DNA of 64,000 nucleotides from a candidate division Zixibacteria bacterium HGW-Zixibacteria-1. GTDB taxonomy: Bacteria > Zixibacteria > MSB-5A5 > GN15 > PGXB01. The stretch's first letter is position 1; each line of letters starts with the position of its first letter. The DNA is taken from the NCBI GenBank assembly GCA_002838945.1, contig PGXB01000010.1, positions 89,038-153,037 on the forward strand, given 5' to 3'. Below the pieces are notes generated by a model, which made no database searches, was not told the DNA's origin, and was given only the letters and a program-made list of their open reading frames with translations. Of the stretch, positions 1-10,042 are shown piece after piece. The position numbers and the translations under genes are program-made.

Positions 1-6
1 TCCGGT

Positions 7-2730
7 CTATTTCAGTAAGAGCATCTTTTTGGACTCGGCTCTGTCTCCGACCTCGAGTCTGTATAGATAAATTCCGGTTGCGACGCGCTTTCCATAGTTA
101 TCGGTCGCATCCCAAATCACTGTATGTCGTCCGGCCGACATTTCTTCATTTACCAGCGTCTTAACCTGTTGGCCAAGGATGTTATAGACATTTAATTTCA
201 CTTTTTCCATGGCAATTCCATTAAGACCGATTTCGAAATCGATTCTGGTCGCCGGATTGAACGGATTGGGGTAATTCTGATATAGTTCGAAAGTGGTCGG
301 AAGAATCGGCGGATTATCAGGTTCAGTCGGTATTTCCGTGGCTTTGGCGGTCGACAAAAAGACCTGTGAAATTTTGATTTTCGACTTATCGTTGGCCTGA
401 ATATCCTGCTTTGCGACGGCCGGGATGCTGATAATATCAGAGGCTCCGGCCGGTATTAATGATTCGGGGTTGGCCAGGTCGAAGCTGTTATACATGACAA
501 TTTTCAGACGACCATTAAGATTGTCATTGGATATCAATGTGAATTTTTTGTCCGTGAAGGCCAGTTCCGGCTTCAGCAGATCGATGGCATGGGGGTCATA
601 ATCGACCCGCAATTCGATTCCGGCGACATCATCAGGAAATTCCCCGCGAACATTCAGAGTCGTAAATTTACCGGCCATCAGATTGTCGTAATCCATATCA
701 ACAGTGGCATAAACGCCATCATAGGACACCGGCGACGGGGTTGATTCGACCGGAATACCGAGTATCATATTAATGATACCAACCAAATCGATGACATTAA
801 CGATCGTATCCTGTATGATGTTGGCACAGTCGAAGTTACGTTTCGGGAGGATATTCAGTTCCAAAATGTGGGCCACAATAGCGGTCAGATCGGCGACGTC
901 AATACGTCCTTCGAGGTTAACATCCCCAAGCCGATCAACCTGAATAATTCCGGAATCGACCTTGAGAGCCAGCGATGAATCCTGATAGCTCGGGCTGATT
1001 GACTCCCAGGCGTCGAAGAAATGCACCCAGTAATCGCCGGGCGTGGCCGATGAATCCATGGAAAAATAGGCGTTCAATATCGCCTGCGAGGAGCCATCGG
1101 CAACCGGCTCGCTGGCCAGACCAAAAGTAATGATCCTCATGACATCCGGTGTCTGACCGAGAGCATAGACAATGTATTCAGGAATTCGATCCGTTACGTT
1201 AACGGAATCCAATTCGACAATAGAAAGTGGAAATTGCATGTCAAAATTAAGGCCATAAACGGTTCGTGACGTGACAAGATCAATCGGCATTACGATAGGA
1301 GTTGTCCCTGGAATACCACCCACAGGCCAGTTGTTGGGACTCTTGACCGATGACGTAAAGAGTCGATCCTGATCAAGCTCTTTTACTACAACGGTTACTG
1401 TCTTTTCACCGGTAGCATTCAAAATATCAGTGCCTCTGAAAGTGATATTGAATGACCCCTTCTGGCTGAAATTTGGGGTCCAACTGAAAGTGGTTGTAAT
1501 CGGCCCGACTCCGCAGGGATTTGCAGGAGATACGCTCGCGCCCGCCGGAAGAGTACCAATGGCGGCAAGACAAAGACTCTGGCCGTCGGGATCAGTAGCG
1601 CTAACCGTGAAGGCCAGCAATTCGCCCTGCATAATTTCATAACTTGACTGCGAAACCGTCACGATAGGAGCATTGTTTGTGCTGGTGCCTGAAACAGTAA
1701 TCGTCACCGACTTGGTCACCGGCGCCGCGATACTGTCGGTCAGCTGAAATGTTGCGGTATAAGTGCCGTTAGCGCTCGGTACCCAGCTGAACTGGCGAGA
1801 GACCGCGCCCGCACCCGAAGCGGACGAAAAACTTGCGCCCGCGGGCAGGTTGGTGGCGGTCAAATAGATCATATCACCGTCGATGTCGCTGCCGTTGACC
1901 GTGAAATTGACCGCGGTACCGGGCGTAACATTATAAGTATCCGGAGAAATCGCCAGAACCGGAGCATGATTAATTTTGGGCGCCACCCGGAAAAGTCCCC
2001 GGGTTTTCATCGGCTCAATATAGAGAAGACCGGTGCTGTCGGAGAATTGGCAGACCGGGTCGGTCGCGTCATACTGGTTATTTTTCGGTGTAACCCACGT
2101 CGTTTGATCAAGAACAGCATTGGGATTGACCACCATCGGAATATACATGATAACATCCTGAGTAGCCGAAGACGGCAATAGCGGCCAGTTTGAATATTTC
2201 AGGGGATCAGGCGCCGTCGGCAAAAATTGAATATACATGACATCGGAACTTCGGGCCTCAGGCGGATCATTCTTGACATTAATATGACTATAAATCGTAT
2301 CCGGAAGCTGCCCCGGCAATGGAAACAGCCCCATTTTAATACCACGACCCACCATCTCAAACTGGAAATAGTAAACGGCCGTATCGCCGGAAGGGAGGAC
2401 GGCGGCTTGATCAACAACCGGGACAAGCAGCGGGTTGGTGGGTGTCCAAGCGGCTTCCGTATTTAGCTCGAATCTAAGTATAAAACCGCCCAGCGAACCG
2501 TCAGCGGCGAGCTCCTCACTGGTCACCGGGTCCGTCACCACGTGAGTCGTATCATAGTTCTTGATTATTATCGGCATCAGGACCGTATCGCCCGGCAAGG
2601 CCTGAAAGCCGCCGACAATGACGGTATAATTGGGATCATTAAAGACCGGTTCATTGACCTGTGAATTGCCATATATAGGCATCAGCAAAATCATCATTGA
2701 CAGTAATAGCGGGATTTTGACAAATCGCAT
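7..2730 (-). CDS. Secreted Ig-like/dockerin protein with C-terminal sorting tail
   Basis: Predicted exported surface protein of about 907 residues. A hydrophobic signal peptide (MRFVKIPLLLSMMILLMPIY) opens it. Two putative-Ig repeats of the 'D.DGD....A..LPAGAS' type follow in the first half, then a dockerin-like pair of calcium-loop repeats (GDVNLEGRIDVADL) and a cohesin-like beta domain. The C-terminus is a type-A secretion tail with YQNYPNPFNP, VYNILGQQV, GIYLYRLE and final KKMLLLK. I chose the ATG at 2730 because GAGAGGTGGGTA precedes it and it gives a canonical signal peptide; an in-frame ATG at 2778, 11 bases past the stop of the upstream gene, is the alternative. The next gene (2790-4793) has the same overall design, so the two probably form an operon. 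The ligand is unknown; a structural, adhesive or enzyme-anchoring role is inference. Confidence 0.85.
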   Translation of the reverse strand: MRFVKIPLLLSMMILLMPIYGNSQVNEPVFNDPNYTVIVGGFQALPGDTVLMPIIIKNYDTTHVVTDPVTSEELAADGSLGGFILRFELNTEAAWTPTNPLLVPVVDQAAVLPSGDTAVYYFQFEMVGRGIKMGLFPLPGQLPDTIYSHINVKNDPPEARSSDVMYIQFLPTAPDPLKYSNWPLLPSSATQDVIMYIPMVVNPNAVLDQTTWVTPKNNQYDATDPVCQFSDSTGLLYIEPMKTRGLFRVAPKINHAPVLAISPDTYNVTPGTAVNFTVNGSDIDGDMIYLTATNLPAGASFSSASGAGAVSRQFSWVPSANGTYTATFQLTDSIAAPVTKSVTITVSGTSTNNAPIVTVSQSSYEIMQGELLAFTVSATDPDGQSLCLAAIGTLPAGASVSPANPCGVGPITTTFSWTPNFSQKGSFNITFRGTDILNATGEKTVTVVVKELDQDRLFTSSVKSPNNWPVGGIPGTTPIVMPIDLVTSRTVYGLNFDMQFPLSIVELDSVNVTDRIPEYIVYALGQTPDVMRIITFGLASEPVADGSSQAILNAYFSMDSSATPGDYWVHFFDAWESISPSYQDSSLALKVDSGIIQVDRLGDVNLEGRIDVADLTAIVAHILELNILPKRNFDCANIIQDTIVNVIDLVGIINMILGIPVESTPSPVSYDGVYATVDMDYDNLMAGKFTTLNVRGEFPDDVAGIELRVDYDPHAIDLLKPELAFTDKKFTLISNDNLNGRLKIVMYNSFDLANPESLIPAGASDIISIPAVAKQDIQANDKSKIKISQVFLSTAKATEIPTEPDNPPILPTTFELYQNYPNPFNPATRIDFEIGLNGIAMEKVKLNVYNILGQQVKTLVNEEMSAGRHTVIWDATDNYGKRVATGIYLYRLEVGDRAESKKMLLLK

Positions 2731-2789
2731 TACCCACCTCTCGGTATTATCATTTTTGAATATTTTTTCCCTGTTCATATATCAATACC

Positions 2790-4793
2790 TCACTTAAGAA
2801 GTAACATTTTTTTCCTGGCTGAAAATATATCGCTGTCCAGACTGTAAAAATATATCCCGCTGGCGACTGCCTGCCCCTGATCATCACGGGCGTCCCATAC
2901 GGCAACATGTCGGCCCGCGGGAAGAATCTGATCGACAAGGCTCCGGATTTCCTGACCAAGAATATTATAAACGGTCAAGCGCACCGAAGCGGCCTGTGTA
3001 AGGTCGAATCTTATTTCTGTCGACGGATTGAACGGATTGGGATAATTCTGATAAAGAGTGAAAGACTCGGGAAGGAAAGCATCCGAATTATTTTCGAGAC
3101 TCGATTTCATGATGTACCCGTCAACCGTCGAAAGTTGAATATCTTTTATCGTGAAACCGGAATGATTCACAACCTCGATAAACTCATGCCGGCCGGACGG
3201 CATAATCTCACCTTCATCACTGTAAATCAAAAACCTGATGAGATTGCCCTCCACGGCCGACTTCACTGTCATTCCGGACATTTCAAATTGCGACCTGATA
3301 ACTGTTTCAATATCTAACTTATTATCTCCCTGCAAAGTAATGGCCAATCCACCCAGATTCTCCGGGGAATCATAAATAAGGCGGTAATAGCCTTCATTAT
3401 TGTCAATGCCGATACGCACAATCCCGTCAAAGGGCGAAATTTTGGGACTGCCCATCCCCGCATTCACAATAACGTTAAGCAAATAGACCAGATCGGCGAT
3501 CGTTCCGCCATGGCCGTCCCGGTTGACATCCGAATTGAGCCACTGAGCCGGTGACAACGGCACCAGGGTCGGATTAATAAAATAATTCGTAAAATAAATA
3601 ACATCGCCGATCTCATAAGGGACGCCATTGAGGTTGATATCCCCCAGACTGTTGAGAGAAGTCGACTTAATTTTGATATAACCGCGGGTAAAAGTGATCT
3701 GATTCGGAATTATTTTATCACCGAGTTCATTGGTCAAAGAGTTGTCATTTTGCTCGATCGGATCGCGAAAAACAAATATCAAAGGAATTGAAAGACCGGC
3801 ATACTGTAGATTATTACTGACGTAAAATTGCATCGCCGCCAGCGGCCCTGAACCGGGCTGAATATCGGTTCCAGCCACGCCCCCTTCAAGATCGGCGATA
3901 CCGGTCAGAAGGACATCCCCGAAGATGCCGCGATTATTCAGCTTATATGTAAAATACTCAAAACCTCCCGACCTGGTCCCGGTTTTCGTGATTGAGGACA
4001 GTGTCAGAACGCTGACATCATAATTGAAAAGAATGTTAAATCCGGAAATTGCCTCAAGATTATCAAACATCAAATGTGCCGTCGCATATTCACCCGGATA
4101 AACCGAAATGGTGTCAAGCGCCAGACTGTAAACATCCGTCGATAGGACATTCAGGGCCACCGTGGCGGTATCGGCAGCGCCAAACTGATCGACCAGACAA
4201 ACCTTAACATCATAAAAGCCGGAGTCGGAAAAAGCCGTTTTCCAGGTAAATGTTCCGGGATTGCCGCCGAGAAATTCCACGCCGCCGGGAGCGTCAAGTA
4301 TCATCCAGTTGACCGGATCCAGGTCGGGATCGTAACCGGAAACATCAAAAGCCAGTTCTTCGCCCGAATTAATGGTCACGGTCCCGGGTGATGTTATAAC
4401 AGGATTTCTATTACGATTTATTACAATCACTTCCGTCTGCAAAACGGCGGTATTCTGGCCGTCGCCGGCCCAGAATGTCAGGGCATAAGGCGAGCCCTCG
4501 GATGAATTCGGGCCGCCGAAATCGGTCTGCCATATTAAAACGCCGGTTCCATCTCCATGATCGGCAAACGAGGCGCCGGCGGGACGGGTCAAAGTGCCCA
4601 GCGAAAGCGGATCACCATCACTATCAACAGCTTCGACAGCCAGTTGAAGCCTATTACCCTCAAGAACATACTGGCGCGATATCGGCTTAAACTCGGGAAC
4701 GGCGCTTCCGGCTACCGCCAAAGACGGTAACACCATGGCCCCCAAGCCGATTATGAGCAGGATTATGATAATAGTTACTATTCTATAAAACAT
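2790..4793 (-). CDS. Secreted Ig-like/cohesin-like/dockerin protein with sorting tail
   Basis: 667-residue predicted exported protein. It begins with a hydrophobic signal segment (FYRIVTIIIILLIIGLGAMV), then two Ig-like domains in the first third, a cohesin-like domain ('YPGEYATAHLMFDNLEAISG...'), a dockerin-like pair (LGDINLNGVPYEIGDV; DVNRDGHGGTIADLVYLL), a small beta domain and the YQNYPNPFNPSTEIRF tail ending KKMLLLK. It has the same architecture as the genes at 7-2730 and 5312-7906 and is probably a paralogue. It ends just upstream of the 7-2730 gene, so the two are probably co-transcribed. Type IX-like export is inferred from the tail only; no secretion machinery is encoded in the window. 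Confidence 0.85.
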   Translation of the reverse strand: MFYRIVTIIIILLIIGLGAMVLPSLAVAGSAVPEFKPISRQYVLEGNRLQLAVEAVDSDGDPLSLGTLTRPAGASFADHGDGTGVLIWQTDFGGPNSSEGSPYALTFWAGDGQNTAVLQTEVIVINRNRNPVITSPGTVTINSGEELAFDVSGYDPDLDPVNWMILDAPGGVEFLGGNPGTFTWKTAFSDSGFYDVKVCLVDQFGAADTATVALNVLSTDVYSLALDTISVYPGEYATAHLMFDNLEAISGFNILFNYDVSVLTLSSITKTGTRSGGFEYFTYKLNNRGIFGDVLLTGIADLEGGVAGTDIQPGSGPLAAMQFYVSNNLQYAGLSIPLIFVFRDPIEQNDNSLTNELGDKIIPNQITFTRGYIKIKSTSLNSLGDINLNGVPYEIGDVIYFTNYFINPTLVPLSPAQWLNSDVNRDGHGGTIADLVYLLNVIVNAGMGSPKISPFDGIVRIGIDNNEGYYRLIYDSPENLGGLAITLQGDNKLDIETVIRSQFEMSGMTVKSAVEGNLIRFLIYSDEGEIMPSGRHEFIEVVNHSGFTIKDIQLSTVDGYIMKSSLENNSDAFLPESFTLYQNYPNPFNPSTEIRFDLTQAASVRLTVYNILGQEIRSLVDQILPAGRHVAVWDARDDQGQAVASGIYFYSLDSDIFSARKKMLLLK

Positions 4794-5268
4794 ATTTTCT
4801 CGAAGCAGAATTATCCGCTATCTCTTTGAGCAATTAGCAGACCAATAACCGGTCAATTTAAGACGCGGCTCCGTCACCGGCCCAAGCTGGGTCAGCTGCC
4901 CCAACTGCTCTTCCGCAATCTCCTATAAAATCTTATAATCCCTTATCAAACAACGCTTTACAATCCATGCAAACATTTTGCGCGCAATTAACTTATACTC
5001 AATACTCATCCCCTGAAAGAAAGCCTGTTGTTGTAAGGTTTAGTATGGCGGGTAATCTTGAAAACTTGTTACAGACTTTGCTATTTTGATGCAAACTGAT
5101 GCAAATAAAAATGCTGGCTATCCGTGCCAGAACAAAAAAGCCCCGGTACCTCCCTGGTATCATATCTCTTAAGGTTTTAAGGGCCATTAAACTCTTTCCC
5201 AAGTAATTCGAAAATCTTTACTCTTATCGATCCCTCAAAAATTTTATCTCCCTCTCTTATTTATTCCC
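4794..5268. other. Intergenic region without a supported gene
   Basis: About 480 bases between two surface-protein genes. Codons in the open frames (for example 4999-5202 minus) are not protein-like. No tRNA, riboswitch or insertion sequence was recognised. The region presumably holds the promoter of the minus-strand gene ending at 4793, but no convincing -35/-10 pair was identified. Confidence 0.5.
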
Positions 5269-5294
5269 CGCAGGGAGGGTTACCCCTCCCCGCG
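5269..5294 (-). terminator. GC-rich hairpin downstream of the 864-residue surface protein
   Basis: Reading the minus strand, CGCGGGGAGGG, a GTAA loop and CCCTCCCTGCG form an 11-bp stem with one G-U pair, about 18 bases after the stop codon. There is no following T-run, so it may be a transcript-stabilising hairpin rather than a classical intrinsic terminator. Confidence 0.5.
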
Positions 5295-5311
5295 AAGAAA
5301 ATTAATGCCGT

Positions 5312-7906
5312 TTACTTCAGCATTACCATCTTCTCTGTAGCCGAGAAAGCACCGGCCTGAGCACGATAGAAGAATACACCTGATCCGACCTGTGAGCCGT
5401 CGAATTCGACAGTCACAATACCGGCTTCACTGGTGCCACTGTAGTTCGCAACCTTCTGACCAAGGACGTTATAAACGTCGATCGACCAGTCGGCGGCAAG
5501 CGGCAGAGACATCTCAATGGTGGTAGCCGGGTTGAACGGGTTAGGATAGTTCTTCAGGCTGAAATTGGCCGGAAGTATCTTAGCTGTGTAGCCAATACCA
5601 TTGTAGTCGGCAGCTTCAACCGAAATGAGCTCGCCGTTGGTATTGATGACATTACCGGAGGCAGTCATGCCTTTTTCAAAGCTGTAAACCAGAGCGACGG
5701 TGTTACCATCGATCATTCCGGTCGCCAGCTCCATACCGGCAGCGCCACTACCCAGAGTCACCGGGACATCGCCGGCCAACACGAAGTAGGCGGCGCCGAC
5801 TTCACTGTTGAGCACAACACTGTGGCCATCGGCAACAGCGTTCAGGACGATGTTTGGGTTTTCTTTCGGCAGCGGAAGGGCATCACCAACGATGACACGA
5901 ATGAGATAAACGAGGTCGGCAACCGTCAGAGCGATACCGTCGCCATTGATCTCAGTCGCAGCCTTCTGACCTTCATAGTTGACTGTGAAGGCAGCGGGGC
6001 CATAGATGAAGTAGTTGGTGAACACAACCGCGTCCGCGATTTCGTTGGCAACGCCGTTCAAGTTGACGTCGCCGCGGGCATCGATCTCATCCGTTGAGAT
6101 AATATCAACGCCGCCGCCATAGAAGTATACGAAATCAGCCGGTACCGGCTTGTCAGGAAGCGGATTCACGAAGCATTCTTCCTGAGCGCCGAAATAAGTC
6201 GGGAATCCGTACAGCGGATTGGTGACTTCAATATAAGGATTGCCGTTGTACCAGAAGACACCCAGTGACAAACCGGTGGTGACTTCAAGCGGACTGGACG
6301 ATCTGTAGTTGAAAGCTATGGCGTTGTCGCCACAATCCATCCAGAAGAAATTCACCGGAGCGAACATGCCGGCGACATTATAGTTATTCGAGACCAGGAA
6401 GTCGAGGGTGAACAGGACTGTCCCGCCCGGAAGAACCATAATGGTCGGATTGTGCGGACCATCGTTGTATTCAGCCATACCGACGACACGGAGCAGGCCG
6501 CTCGGGCAGCCATTGCCGCAGTTGCCGTTATAGTTGTAACGATAGGTGAAGTATTCCCATTCATTGGCGCCCGGAATATCAAAGATAGCGCCGGGGATCG
6601 CGCCAACAAACGCCAGCACGGAAGGATCATAGCCGATCAGCATGTCAAAGCCGAGCAGGTTCTCGGAACCTTCTTCGACGGTGACATCGACATAAGCATG
6701 ATGACCCTGGAGCTGACCATGGATCTTCTCGATGACGATCTTGAACGGAACTTCACTGATGACACGGAGTGTAAAGGTGCACTCTGAGAATTGACCGGCA
6801 CAGTCAGTCACACGAACGGTGACGGTCCAGTCACCATCATCATCGGTTACCGGCGAAGCAGTTACAAGACCACTGTTATTAACAGTTACTGAACCCCCAA
6901 AAGTACCGGGACCAACTATTGATTCGACGGTCCAGGCTTTGGTATCACCCAGGTTGGCATCGGTAGCGGTAAACTGCAGGGTCTTGGTCGCGCCAGTACC
7001 CACGGTCAGTACCGAACCGCATCCGCCGCCAATAACCGGTGGTGTATCCAGAACATTAACCGTGAAAGCACATTCCGTGAAATCACTGTGCTCGGTATCC
7101 TGGACGCCGACGACGACATCATGGGAACCGACCTGCGCACAGGTAGGATTGAATGTCCAGACACCGGATGTCGCAACAATCGCGCCGGGACCGGAAATCA
7201 GGGCAAAGTTCAGAGGAAGATTGCCTTCCACATCGGTCGCATTGAAATCATAATTGAAGCCAACATGGAACTGAGCGGACAACTCCACTGTCGGGCAGTT
7301 GGAAAATTCCGCATTCACGTTCGGCTGCTTCTTGATGGTCATGCAATACGGGCCGCCAAATGTCGGGACTGGATCTTCGAACAACCAGTCATACTTTCCC
7401 GGAGGAACCTGATTCGGGATACTGCAGCTGTCGATACAGAATGTAGCGAGCTGGGTAGGATCCAGAGCGGGCGCCGTGAAAGTAAAGATAAAGCGAGGCA
7501 CCATTGGAGCGCCATTGGGCATACCGGCAATACCGGAACCGGTCCAGTTTACGGTGTCAGCCACCGCACCGTTCCAGCCCCAATACGCGAATTCATTCAT
7601 CAGGGCCCACCAGGCACTGCCGGCTTCAAAGCCGTTTAATCCCACAGGATTGTTGGTTGTCCAGGTAGTCGCATCACCGCTCATGTAAAATGTAAGCGGG
7701 ATACTCATACCGGTGCGATCAAAACCATCCGGATTGTCCAAAGAAAGAGTAAGGGTGAACGTAGCGCCCGCCTTAATATGGTCGGCGCCGTCGTTCCAAA
7801 TCGCAGTAGTTGGACCAAATTCATGCTGGATGGTCATCGCGTTTGCTAGCCCAAAAGAAAGAAGAATAATCGAAGCGAATACGAATGCAAACAAAACGCG
7901 TTTCAT
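5312..7906 (-). CDS. Large secreted Ig-like/cohesin-like/dockerin protein with sorting tail
   Basis: 864 residues. Signal peptide MKRVLFAFVFASIILLSFGL followed by ANA cleavage. The order is an N-terminal beta domain, two Ig-like repeats (near 'VNAEFSNCPTVELSAQFHVG' and 'GCGSVLTVGTGATKTLQF'), a cohesin-like domain (IEKIHGQLQGHHAYVDVTVE), a dockerin-like pair (RGDVNLNGVANEIADAVVF; INGDGIALTVADLVYLIRV) and the tail LKNYPNPFNPATTIEMSL ending TEKMVMLK. AGGAGTAAAAG precedes the ATG, an excellent ribosome-binding site. Even codon use and a long structured leader (see 7954-8059) hint at high expression. It is a paralogue of the two genes downstream. Which polymer or protein it binds is unknown. Confidence 0.87.
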   Translation of the reverse strand: MKRVLFAFVFASIILLSFGLANAMTIQHEFGPTTAIWNDGADHIKAGATFTLTLSLDNPDGFDRTGMSIPLTFYMSGDATTWTTNNPVGLNGFEAGSAWWALMNEFAYWGWNGAVADTVNWTGSGIAGMPNGAPMVPRFIFTFTAPALDPTQLATFCIDSCSIPNQVPPGKYDWLFEDPVPTFGGPYCMTIKKQPNVNAEFSNCPTVELSAQFHVGFNYDFNATDVEGNLPLNFALISGPGAIVATSGVWTFNPTCAQVGSHDVVVGVQDTEHSDFTECAFTVNVLDTPPVIGGGCGSVLTVGTGATKTLQFTATDANLGDTKAWTVESIVGPGTFGGSVTVNNSGLVTASPVTDDDGDWTVTVRVTDCAGQFSECTFTLRVISEVPFKIVIEKIHGQLQGHHAYVDVTVEEGSENLLGFDMLIGYDPSVLAFVGAIPGAIFDIPGANEWEYFTYRYNYNGNCGNGCPSGLLRVVGMAEYNDGPHNPTIMVLPGGTVLFTLDFLVSNNYNVAGMFAPVNFFWMDCGDNAIAFNYRSSSPLEVTTGLSLGVFWYNGNPYIEVTNPLYGFPTYFGAQEECFVNPLPDKPVPADFVYFYGGGVDIISTDEIDARGDVNLNGVANEIADAVVFTNYFIYGPAAFTVNYEGQKAATEINGDGIALTVADLVYLIRVIVGDALPLPKENPNIVLNAVADGHSVVLNSEVGAAYFVLAGDVPVTLGSGAAGMELATGMIDGNTVALVYSFEKGMTASGNVINTNGELISVEAADYNGIGYTAKILPANFSLKNYPNPFNPATTIEMSLPLAADWSIDVYNVLGQKVANYSGTSEAGIVTVEFDGSQVGSGVFFYRAQAGAFSATEKMVMLK

Positions 7907-7953
7907 CTTTTACTCCTGTTTTGTTTCGTTAACAAATAAATTCATATTCAAAT

Positions 7954-8059
7954 GACTCCTTTGAGTCAATTTCCCCCTCGGAATCCGAATCTTTAATTGT
8001 TCTCTCCGGCGAGAGCCACCAGGCCCGAGAAAAGCGACAGATTCGAAAAGAAGAATCTG
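7954..8059 (-). promoter_or_regulatory. Structured 5' leader with three short hairpins
   Basis: Three perfect small inverted repeats lie in the roughly 150 bases before the 864-residue surface-protein gene: CAGATTC/GAATCTG (8038-8059), CTCTC/GAGAG (8002-8015) and GACTC/GAGTC (7954-7967). A strong Shine-Dalgarno-like AAAGGAGGTG lies upstream near 8120. A 61-codon open frame from a TTG at 8095 to 7910 runs through them and stops 3 bases before the gene's ATG. This could be a stabilising or regulatory leader; function is unproven. Confidence 0.3.
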
Positions 8060-8197
8060 AAGTATAAATTCTTTTTCTTCTGAGCGCGTGTCCAAAGAAT
8101 TACCTCTCTAAAGTTTCACCTCCTTTCTTTCTTTTCAAAATAATTTCCAACTTATCAGTTAATGTCAGCCTTTTATTAAAGCTGTATAATTTTCATG

Positions 8198-9301
8198 TTA
8201 ACCGCAATTGGGAGGCGGACCACCCTTGTACAGGTAATTTATCAGGTATGTGGCATCCAGCAAATTAATGCCACCCGAATGATTAACGTCGCACATAGCC
8301 GGCAATTCCGGTGCCGCGCCGCCCTTATACAGGTAATTTATCAGAAAAACCACATCCAGGATATTGATCGCACCGTTATTATTCATATCGCCGCACAAAC
8401 CGGCAGGCAAAACAAAAAGAGAACCGTTGTAAATGGCAACATAGTCGCTGTCGAGACGGCCGCTCAAGATTGTGTCGCAACACCAGAATGAATCGTCGGG
8501 CCCATTTTGAACTTCGCTGAAATAATAACAGGTGTCGAAAGAGGCATTCCAAACATCACAATGATACCAGGTGGTATCAAAGGTGGTATCAGTAATAACA
8601 CCAATGGCGTTGCCGGCCTCATCCGAAAAGCTGAAATTGTCCAGATTTGTCGCCTGAATAATAATATTCACCGTCCGATCTTCCTGATCATCCGGGATAT
8701 TATAAATATCAGCCCTAATTTTGATTAAAGGCTTGTTGGTCGTTTGCGGATAAGGAATACCCGGTGTATATGGCGGCGCAATCTCGTTGGCATAAGCCGC
8801 TATTTTCAAATCATGCCCGGTATAATTGCTGGACCGGGAACGAACGAATTCCCATCCCGAACATAGGGTTCCGGTAGTGTCGTGATTTCCAACTAATAAA
8901 CTATAAATGTTGACATCGACCGAATCGTAATCAATTTCCAACTCCGGGAAAGCTATCACCGAATCGGTCACATCCATCCAATACTGACAAATTCCCGGCG
9001 CGGCATAAGTGGTACAGCGCCAGAAAGCAGAGTCATAAAACGTTGCAGTATCGGTTTGAAATTCCATTATGTCGGGTCTGTCGAGAACCAGCCATAATTC
9101 AAAACCGGCCACGGTATCCGCATAGGACTTCATGTAAATCGAAATAACGGAATTTTGCTGTCCCGATGTACCCGTGGTATCACCAACTCTTACGCGCAGA
9201 TTTTCAAACTGCCCGAAGGCTGGAAGCGCAAAAAACATGGCGACAGCCACGGCAATGGGAACCAGCCTGTTCAGCCGAAGGGATAAAAAGCTGAAGGACA
9301 T
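8198..9301 (-). CDS. Secreted dockerin type I repeat protein
   Basis: About 367 residues. The signal peptide is recognisable (LVPIAVAVAMFFALPAFGQ). A cohesin-like or carbohydrate-binding-like beta domain follows (VRVGDTTGTSGQQNSVISIY; AGFELWLVLDRPDIMEF). The C-terminus is a pair of dockerin repeats, CGDMNNNGAINILDVVFLIN and CDVNHSGGINLLDATYLINY, each followed by YLYKGG. Unlike its three neighbours it lacks the YPNPFNP tail, so it may be held at the surface through the dockerin pair. I place the start at 9301, where GGAGGAGGATA precedes the ATG; the open frame extends nine codons further upstream. Confidence 0.85.
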   Translation of the reverse strand: MSFSFLSLRLNRLVPIAVAVAMFFALPAFGQFENLRVRVGDTTGTSGQQNSVISIYMKSYADTVAGFELWLVLDRPDIMEFQTDTATFYDSAFWRCTTYAAPGICQYWMDVTDSVIAFPELEIDYDSVDVNIYSLLVGNHDTTGTLCSGWEFVRSRSSNYTGHDLKIAAYANEIAPPYTPGIPYPQTTNKPLIKIRADIYNIPDDQEDRTVNIIIQATNLDNFSFSDEAGNAIGVITDTTFDTTWYHCDVWNASFDTCYYFSEVQNGPDDSFWCCDTILSGRLDSDYVAIYNGSLFVLPAGLCGDMNNNGAINILDVVFLINYLYKGGAAPELPAMCDVNHSGGINLLDATYLINYLYKGGPPPNCG

Positions 9302-10042
9302 TATCCTCCTCCTTGATTGAATTTCCAAGCTCGTCGACTCTTCCTTAGCTATTCCGGCCTATACAAAACACCTACAGCTTAACCGTTACAATCTAAGTGA
9401 ATAGCCAAGGAGGTCTTAACCATCCTATCGGCCTTTTCACTTTTTTTTTCAGCAGCTTAAATCCATCAATCAAGTTAACGTGCAGTTGCTTCCTTTAAGC
9501 AGCTTCCCCCTCGCCAACTTAAAGCTGATTTTCGTAAATTTGACAGTGTACTTCTAGAGTATGTAGAAGACCAATTTTGTTCACCTTATTGTTTTAACAA
9601 GGTTGTTCTGCGGACATTACACCTATCATCCGAACTTGAATATATACATAAAGTCATTATCTGTCAATAAGAAAATCAGTATAATTTTACAATTTCTTTA
9701 TATAGCAAATAAGCGACCAAACCGGCCGGGCCGGTCACAGCGCCGCCAGGCGGCGCCCCCCCTCTGACTAGTGTGAAAAACGAAGCATATAATAGGCAAG
9801 ATAATGTTCATTTTACCGGACTGCTGCAATTACTAAATTTGACAATAATGACCCGATATGATGATAAAAAATATTTTTGTGACAAATTTGGTCGTAAGGA
9901 AGCCTGCCTTATAGACGGGATGATTTTTCTCCCAAAAGCCTTCAGCTTCAAAGCTGTGTCCAAAATTATGGTTGCGATAATCATAATTAATGCGTAACCT
10001 TAGCCATTATTAAAGCTCAATAACTGAGGGATTAGAATAAAT
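9302..10042. other. Long intergenic region with GC palindromes and a possible terminator
   Basis: About 740 bases with no supported gene. AAGTGAA near 9390 and TTTCACTT followed by T9 near 9440 could form a weak plus-strand terminator. At 9722-9761 there are nested GC palindromes (CCGGCCGGGCCGG; GCGCCGCCAGGCGGCGC). A related GCCGCCAGGCGG and AGTGTGA string recurs near 17847-17877, suggesting a dispersed repeat. The open frame 9773-9997 has atypical codons and is not called. Confidence 0.45.

Noticed and set aside
4999..5202. Minus-strand 67-codon frame between surface-protein genes
   Set aside because: No protein-like composition or ribosome-binding site; it lies in AT-rich non-coding sequence.
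7910..8095. 61-codon frame from a TTG before the 864-residue surface gene
   Set aside because: Overlaps stem-loop structures and has no protein family; kept only as a possible leader in the findings.
9773..9997. Plus-strand 74-codon frame in the 9.3-10 kb gap
   Set aside because: Atypical codon use, no ribosome-binding site and no recognisable protein features.
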